Below, piece after piece: positions 61,201 through 64,000 of a stretch of DNA of 64,000 bases. Each line of letters starts with the position of its first letter. The stretch's first letter is position 1. Position numbers and translations under genes: made by a program. Source of the DNA: Candidatus Thorarchaeota archaeon (GTDB lineage Archaea > Asgardarchaeota > Thorarchaeia > Thorarchaeales > Thorarchaeaceae). The stretch lies in NCBI GenBank assembly GCA_013388835.1, contig JACAEL010000007.1:1-64000 (forward strand). The letters are read 5' to 3'. The notes below the pieces were generated by a model, which did no database searches, was not told the origin of the DNA, and saw only the letters and a list, made by a program, of their open reading frames with translations.

Positions 61201-61977
61201 TCCTGCAGTATCACCAAACAGGGCCTCAAGCTGAGTGCTTCCCACAAGGTCCGCGCTTGCAATAGCACCAATCGAGCTTGGGTTGTTGACTTCAAAGACA
61301 GGACTGCCGTCAGACTCCAGTAGTGAGACTCGCCCCATCTCGGATGCAATGAGCGTCTCGTCGGAACCGTCTGCGTCAAAGTCTGCGACAAGCACACGCC
61401 TCACGTCTGCATTTGTTGTGTGGTTCCACAGTTGCAATCCGGACGAGCCATATGCATAGACCCTGTTGTCGTCGCATCCAGCAACGAGTTCGTCCCGATT
61501 GTCGCCGTTGAGGTCAGCTCCTGCTACCGCGCGGCTGTCATCGGGGAGTGACACGTTTAGGAGAAGTGTCGAGTTCGAACCAAAGAGAAGCAGACCTCCA
61601 GAAGTGCCTACCAGTATCTCTCTGGGGGTGATCCCATCAGTGTCGACCGCCGCTAGCGAGTACGGTGCAGCGCCGGTTTCCCTACTCCACACCAGTTGGC
61701 CACTCTCTGAGAAGAGGAACAGTGTCTGGTTCTGGGTGATGACTCCTACCTCCAGATTTGCATCGCCGTCGAACTGGTCGATGGTGATGTCGATGACTGC
61801 TGAGCCAATGGTTATCGTCCAGACGGCGGCGGTGTCGTATTGACTGGTCCCTGCGAGAACCGTGTTGTTCGTCCTGTAGTCAAGTGTCGGCAAGGTGCCC
61901 GTGCTCTGGTCGCCAGCAGGTTGGCAGAGAATAGCTAGAATCAACGCCGCAATCAGCAGAAAGTGGTAGTTCCTCAT
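55243..61977 (-). CDS. Giant surface protein: beta-propeller, TSP3 Ca2+ repeats, TM, cytoplasmic Ig-like domain
   Basis: This 2,244-residue protein has a signal peptide (HFLLIAALILAILC). Residues 55-396 are FG-GAP/PQQ-like propeller blades (DFDADGSDETLIAS, ADLNGDNRDELVAG). Residues 398-2098 are tandem thrombospondin type 3 repeats of the DTDGDGLxDxxE kind with Asp-rich loops that should bind many Ca2+ ions. A membrane span follows (FALSGIMLLGVLLAIVG, about 2102-2122). The 120-residue C-terminus on the inside has an Ig-like, CARDB-type beta fold (MRSVQVVLGIPNL, then VAEVEFELEPG). It thus links a long rigid outer stalk to a cytoplasmic domain. The ATG at 61977 lies four bases after the ABC ATPase stop; a GTG at 61995 is the alternative. 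The three-gene overlap suggests the ABC unit serves or moves this protein. Confidence 0.88.
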   Translation of the reverse strand: MRNYHFLLIAALILAILCQPAGDQSTGTLPTLDYRTNNTVLAGTSQYDTAAVWTITIGSAVIDITIDQFDGDANLEVGVITQNQTLFLFSESGQLVWSRETGAAPYSLAAVDTDGITPREILVGTSGGLLLFGSNSTLLLNVSLPDDSRAVAGADLNGDNRDELVAGCDDNRVYAYGSSGLQLWNHTTNADVRRVLVADFDADGSDETLIASEMGRVSLLESDGSPVFEVNNPSSIGAIASADLVGSTQLEALFGDTAGVIHVYYYNGTPAYSLSLGGSVTSLTAGQLVSGGGNELVIGRSQGELRVCNATGSLQWNRTLGAAVNTLRLSNIGALSDSQVVAGVNGQVRVYNASGALVSQTDVTGFTEVLRDGNIDSFAGAEFFVGTTTGTIQGYGRDDDGDGLSDARERLIEGTLWNDPDTDGDRLSDGEEVLQYDTSPLLADTDGDRLDDFAEVITYNTDPNDVDTDGDGLTDWQEVYLSTDPNDIDTDDDLLTDFEENNVTLTLPTESDSDDDGIDDAQDDNDGDGLTNIQEVRVTLTDPNDVDSDNDGVSDYYDDEDGDGLANWKEISVGTDVWDPDSDDDGLLDGEEVKTYKTNPLRDDTDWDGLTDWEEVMQVGSSPIKDDTDNDTLDDYAEYVTYGTNPLSNDTDTDGLLDGEEVRVEHTNPLSNDTDTDGLLDGEEVNTWNTNPNSNDTDLDSLSDYDEVHTYGTDPGLADTDSDGLDDAAEVYHGTNGTLWDTDGDGIGDKDEVIRYPFFNATNAHTFNAAVNDYYWDSDGDRLANGYEIYLTKTDPLNSDTDGDMVNDDLEDSDLDSLTNYDELYVRNTHPRRPDTDEDGVKDGDEVLVLNTDPLRKDTDDDSISDYDEDFDGDNLSNGVELYVTQTNPLNAYTHGAGQPRDDLYDSDSDGLPNRFEVEQTNTDPLYNDSDDDGTLDGGEDSDNDALTNLEEYNAGTNPASADTDGDELTDAEEVRKTHTNPLNSDSDQDGTPDGNDDEDHDGLTNLEEIRQYGTDPILRDTDGDLLRDGLEVQLDLDPLNWDTDGDLLYDGFNDLDHNSRWDPGEPGEDINLNGIVDPGETDPKDADTDDDGLDDYEESLAGAHPLRPDTDGDGLLDGQEVQHYNTDPLRTDSDMDGLNDFIETNVTLTDPNDPTTYGTPDYDYDSDDDGLTNGQEVDTHKTSPGDKDSDDDGLWDGDEILLYHSDPLARDTDRDGLEDFDEVQYGSDPTIQDSDSDNVDDYSEIAILGTNATLWSTAGNSTSDYYLDMDGDGLVNGLELYAYHSNATKLDTDGDGLPDGLEAYESVSSPTDRDTDDDGLDDYLEYMVYHTDLTGSDTDWDDLTDYEEVHVHFTVPTQWDSDGDQLSDGFEVNESQSDPNSPDTDSDGVDDKRELQLGTDVRSNDTDDDGLSDYDEWMVYRTDPLEADQDEDGLNDYEEVSLGTDPENADSDFDSLADGDEVDVYGTSPLLADTDGDGLADNDEIQNSKTDPLNPDTDGDSINDNLEDIDADGLNNFLEIYLHDTNCSLYDTDGDRLGDYYEVNVTMTDPLSIDSDGDGLDDWDEVFRYFSDPNDTDTDNDLLEDGEEARVYHTLLNSTDTDADGVSDYDEIKVFETDPLQPDSDLDGITDGGELYVHNTDPLKEDTDGDGLTDGQEVATGTSPLMSDSDLDDLTDFQEVNMTLTDPLRYSTRGDGTSDADWDIDNDTLTNLEEITLTRTEPQLYDTDGDGISDGGDDEDRDLMTNYQECRLTKTDPRDKDTDDDGTSDYYDDEDGDGLSNGAEVNTHRTDPRSRDTDDDGLTDHEEVTKYSTDPLTRDTDRDGLTDGEEVKTYSCSPLVNDTDSDSLTDYEEVFLTNTDPSKQMTHPGVLDSLWDSDDDDLGNLEELRVYYTDALDPDSDNDDMLDGLEVSLGTDPLSTDSDGDLLLDGAEYHLYQTSPLLNDTDHDGLSDYEEVVVLGTDARSSDSDDDSLSDYDEVITWDTAPLDPDSDNDGVTDYDEVMVHHTIPKKADTDDDLLNDYFEIMTTLTDPRNNDTDGDGLLDGIEYTVHRTDPKLADSDGDGLTDWEEVMVYGTNPLNSDTDGDWIPDSLDPDPRLHWAFALSGIMLLGVLLAIVGIKTRERLSRKEFITIAEPTSPGLEPGMDVVVEYKIREGRLIFGVVVRNYSASPMRSVQVVLGIPNLTDQIKTQEIGTVEPGTTSVAEVEFELEPGAEGELVGVLEYDSVAGERRTVNLRPVKVVA
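55683..60786 (-). repeat. TSP3-type coding repeat array
   Basis: About 5.1 kb encode tandem calcium-binding repeats with a basic unit of about 36-39 bases (DxDxDGLxDxxE) and frequent double units of about 33-38 codons. Nearby copies near 59900-60030 are almost identical at the DNA level (CTCAACGG, then CTCACCATCAAGCAGTCCGT), a sign of recent duplication in an otherwise divergent array. Confidence 0.85.
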
Positions 61978-61981
61978 TCTA

Positions 61982-63001
61982 CTATACCCCTTCACGTTTC
62001 TTCCACGGCTTCACTTCGAAGTAGTCGAAGAAGTCCGCATCTACAACAGATATCTCGTTGAAAGGCATGCCCATCTGATTGAAGTGTCTGATGAGAGGCA
62101 GTACCTGTTCGGCAGGTTCATCCATGAACAACTTCAGTGCGTTTCTTCCCGCACTTGCTGTGTACTTCACTCCCGGGATGGAATGAATCTTCCTAATGGT
62201 CTGATCTGTCATCCTTGGCAAGACCACTCTGATCCCCTCGCCCTTCCCTGGAAGTGATGATATCAACTCCGCAGGTGTGCCAAACTGGCTCACGCGCCCA
62301 CTCTCAAGCAGACACACTCGGGAACAATAGTCAACAATCTCTAAGTCGTGACTGATGATGACCATGGTGGTTCCCAGTTCGAAGTTCAGTTCCTTGAGAT
62401 AGTTGAGGGTTTCATGCCTTAGGTGAGCATCCAGACCTGTGGTGGGCTCGTCTAGCAATAGGACGGGTGGGTTGTGTATCATACCGAGGGATATGGAGAC
62501 CCGCTTTCTCTCTCCTCCTGACAGTCGCTCCACCTTCTTTGTCATCAGGTCCTCGTCAAAACCAAGTATCTGGAGAATGCTCCTTGCTCGGGCTTCAATC
62601 TCCTTTGGCCTCATTCCGAAGCACCTACCGAAGAACTGAGCGTTCTGAAGAGCCGAGAAGTCGAAATACAGGCTCATGTGCTCAATCTGCGGGACATACC
62701 CGACTAGGAGACTTATCAGAGCCCTCTTCTTGGTCACATCATAGCCGCCGACGAAGGCCTTGCCAGACGTCGGTGAGATCTGCCCTGTCAACACTCTGAG
62801 TACCGTAGTCTTTCCTGCGCCACTGGCCCCGATTATTCCTAGGAACTCCTTCTTGTTGGCAAAGAAAGAAACCCCTTTGAGCGCCTCAAACTTACCAAAT
62901 GCGACCTTGAGGTCCACGATGTCAATCTCGCGTTTCGGGTCCGCTGACAGGTCATACCCCTCCCACTTTCTTGTCCACCTTGTCGAACTGCCGCTCTGCA
63001 T
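61982..63001 (-). CDS. ABC transporter ATP-binding protein with C-terminal extension
   Basis: This is a 339-residue ATPase. Walker A is GASGAGKTTVLRVL (near residue 58), followed by a Q-loop (VPQIEHMSLYFDF), signature LSGGERKRVSI, Walker B VLLLDEPTTGLD, and the switch His in IISHD. About 90 residues after the core (RVVLPRMTDQTIRKIHSIPG, then DFFDYFEVKPW) form a regulatory domain like those of GldA/CcmA-type exporters. Its ATG lies 50 bases inside the upstream gene, so translation is coupled. No multi-span permease is present here; it may lie beyond the right edge. With the GldG-like and giant repeat proteins it forms a surface-export or force-coupling module by inference. Confidence 0.87.
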   Translation of the reverse strand: MQSGSSTRWTRKWEGYDLSADPKREIDIVDLKVAFGKFEALKGVSFFANKKEFLGIIGASGAGKTTVLRVLTGQISPTSGKAFVGGYDVTKKRALISLLVGYVPQIEHMSLYFDFSALQNAQFFGRCFGMRPKEIEARARSILQILGFDEDLMTKKVERLSGGERKRVSISLGMIHNPPVLLLDEPTTGLDAHLRHETLNYLKELNFELGTTMVIISHDLEIVDYCSRVCLLESGRVSQFGTPAELISSLPGKGEGIRVVLPRMTDQTIRKIHSIPGVKYTASAGRNALKLFMDEPAEQVLPLIRHFNQMGMPFNEISVVDADFFDYFEVKPWKKREGV

Positions 63002-64000
63002 CCTCGAGCGTCTTCCTCATCGAACGGAGAGCCTCGACCTTCTCAATTCTCTCAAGCCCCTCACTCCTAATCACATCTCCCATCTGAACAAAGGCTGCGA
63101 GCAGAGTGTTCAGCGAAGTGTCAATCTCATGTACAAGCAACGTATCAACTTCGGGTATGTGTAGCTGTTTCCGTTTCCGCCTGCGATTCCTGAACAGAGC
63201 AAGGGCAACAAATCCAAACACCCCAGTACTGCTGATAGCTGCGACCTGCGCCATCTCGAGCAGTCTGGATGGACCGACGGTGCCATTGGTTGTCGGGGGC
63301 AGGTAGAGGAAGAAGCTGATGCTCGCGTAAGTCATGGCGTAGTCTGTTGTCTTCAGTATCAAGAATATCGCATTGACTCTTCCTGGACCGTTGTAGTAGC
63401 TTGGTACGAACTGAGACGAGTAGAGGCCATCTTGAACGAATCCTGCGATGAAGAAGGCGAGCGACCCGTTGGGCAGCTCGAATGCTACTGCAACAAACAA
63501 GTCATTGACTGGTCTACCCGTGTAGTCCTCCACATTGAGATTGATGTATACGCTGCGTCCCACAGGGTATCTTGTTGTGTTCTCTGCGAGTGCGGTCCTC
63601 CCTGTCAGTGTGCTCGTCAAGAAGAACTCGTTGAGGTTTTGAAGCAGTACCGTGTTGTTGCACTTGACGAGGTTCTTATTCATGAGTATTCGTGACGAGC
63701 CGAAGAGGACCAGCTCAGGTCTTGACGAGTCAAGGAGGGCGACAGGTCGGCCGGTGAGAGTCGCGGCTGCCATCGACTGGTTGTTGTAGATATAGGTTCC
63801 TCCGCCAAGCCAGAGTGAACTCATACCTCTTGTCAGTGGTGACCCCTGAATCATTTCTGTGGTGTTATCGTTGCGGTGTTCTCCCCTCATCTCATAGCCA
63901 TATGCCTGTAGCAGCGGATTCAAGGCGGTCAGGTTGGCACGGCCTTCATAGTCTCCCAGAATGACCAGCTTGCCGCCCCCGCCCGAGAAGTCCCTGATTG
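62952..64000 (-). CDS. IFT52/GldG-like membrane protein (N-terminus beyond window)
   Basis: The frame is open to the right edge, so about 348 C-terminal residues are seen. The first visible part, FSGGGGKLVILGDYEGRANL, is the loop-strand of the IFT52/GldG-like (GIFT-type) extracellular domain found in gliding-type ABC systems. An outer beta domain follows (YPVGRSVYINLNVEDYTGRPV, then LPNGSLAFFIAGF). A membrane span lies near MAQVAAISSTGVFGFVALALF, with a basic RNRRRKRKQ stop-transfer and a 70-residue cytoplasmic coiled coil (IEKVEALRSMRKTLEDAERQ). A TTG at 63923 is an internal candidate start, but the domain clearly continues upstream. Its stop lies inside the ABC ATPase gene, which indicates coupling. 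Confidence 0.78.
   Translation of the reverse strand, partial: IRDFSGGGGKLVILGDYEGRANLTALNPLLQAYGYEMRGEHRNDNTTEMIQGSPLTRGMSSLWLGGGTYIYNNQSMAAATLTGRPVALLDSSRPELVLFGSSRILMNKNLVKCNNTVLLQNLNEFFLTSTLTGRTALAENTTRYPVGRSVYINLNVEDYTGRPVNDLFVAVAFELPNGSLAFFIAGFVQDGLYSSQFVPSYYNGPGRVNAIFLILKTTDYAMTYASISFFLYLPPTTNGTVGPSRLLEMAQVAAISSTGVFGFVALALFRNRRRKRKQLHIPEVDTLLVHEIDTSLNTLLAAFVQMGDVIRSEGLERIEKVEALRSMRKTLEDAERQFDKVDKKVGGV

Overview
The window reads as a chromosomal segment of an Asgard archaeon, most probably a Thorarchaeia-like lineage. This is inferred from gene content; no marker phylogeny was possible. The archaeal signs are TATA boxes placed for leaderless or short-leader mRNAs, Shine-Dalgarno sequences of the GGTGATC/GAGGTG type, frequent GTG and TTG starts, a geranylgeranyl-reductase-family enzyme and a tungsten-type aldehyde:ferredoxin oxidoreductase. 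The Asgard sign is a Rab/Ras-like small GTPase with all five G-box motifs (26964-27512), supported by a coiled-coil protein with a possible WH2-like tail. I see no rRNA, tRNA, CRISPR array, insertion sequence or provirus. Gene density is ordinary, with several 300-600 base gaps.

Left third (1-19 kb): a BshA-like glycosyltransferase (cut by the left edge) diverges from a PIG-L/BshB-like deacetylase across a perfect 11-bp inverted repeat. Then come a phosphohexomutase, an acetoacetate-decarboxylase-superfamily protein, a two-gene ABC exporter and a galactokinase. A tetrahydrofolate one-carbon operon (fhs-folD-ftcd) follows. After it lie a geranylgeranyl-reductase-like flavoprotein, a thioredoxin/CcdA thiol-redox pair, a secreted papain-fold (YiiX-like) hydrolase, RNase HI, a nitroreductase and a RuBisCO-like protein.

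Middle (19-40 kb): mostly redox and housekeeping genes. They include two coupled flavodoxin-fold proteins, an FGGY kinase with a four-cysteine insert, O6-alkylguanine-DNA methyltransferase, a SAM hydrolase/AcoX-kinase operon, the small GTPase, a PAP2 phosphatase, an M20 dipeptidase, an AOR/Fe-ADH operon, an NMO/FabK-type flavoprotein, a Ca2+-type P2 ATPase, an SCP-2 protein and a PHP phosphoesterase.

Right third (40-64 kb): surface and signalling genes. There is a 23-residue leucine-rich-repeat protein and a secreted caspase-fold peptidase candidate translationally coupled to a membrane partner. A four-gene operon (two paralogous membrane proteins, a winged-helix regulator, a beta-solenoid-like surface protein) has a dyad wrapped around its TATA box. 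Next come a His-rich MFS carrier, a MurL-like PP-loop protein beside a D-Ala-D-Ala-ligase-like ATP-grasp enzyme, and a TPR protein. The window ends in a tightly overlapping set: an IFT52/GldG-like membrane protein, an ABC ATPase, and a 2,244-residue protein made of a beta-propeller, about 1,700 residues of calcium-binding thrombospondin-type-3 repeats, one membrane span and a cytoplasmic Ig-like domain.

The most unusual items are the bshA/bshB-like pair, the caspase-like operon, the giant repeat protein/ABC set, the MurL/Ddl-like pair in an organism not expected to make murein, duplicated zinc-ribbon-like coding fragments in gaps (15154 and 41633), and a 43-codon gene candidate at 27635-27766.
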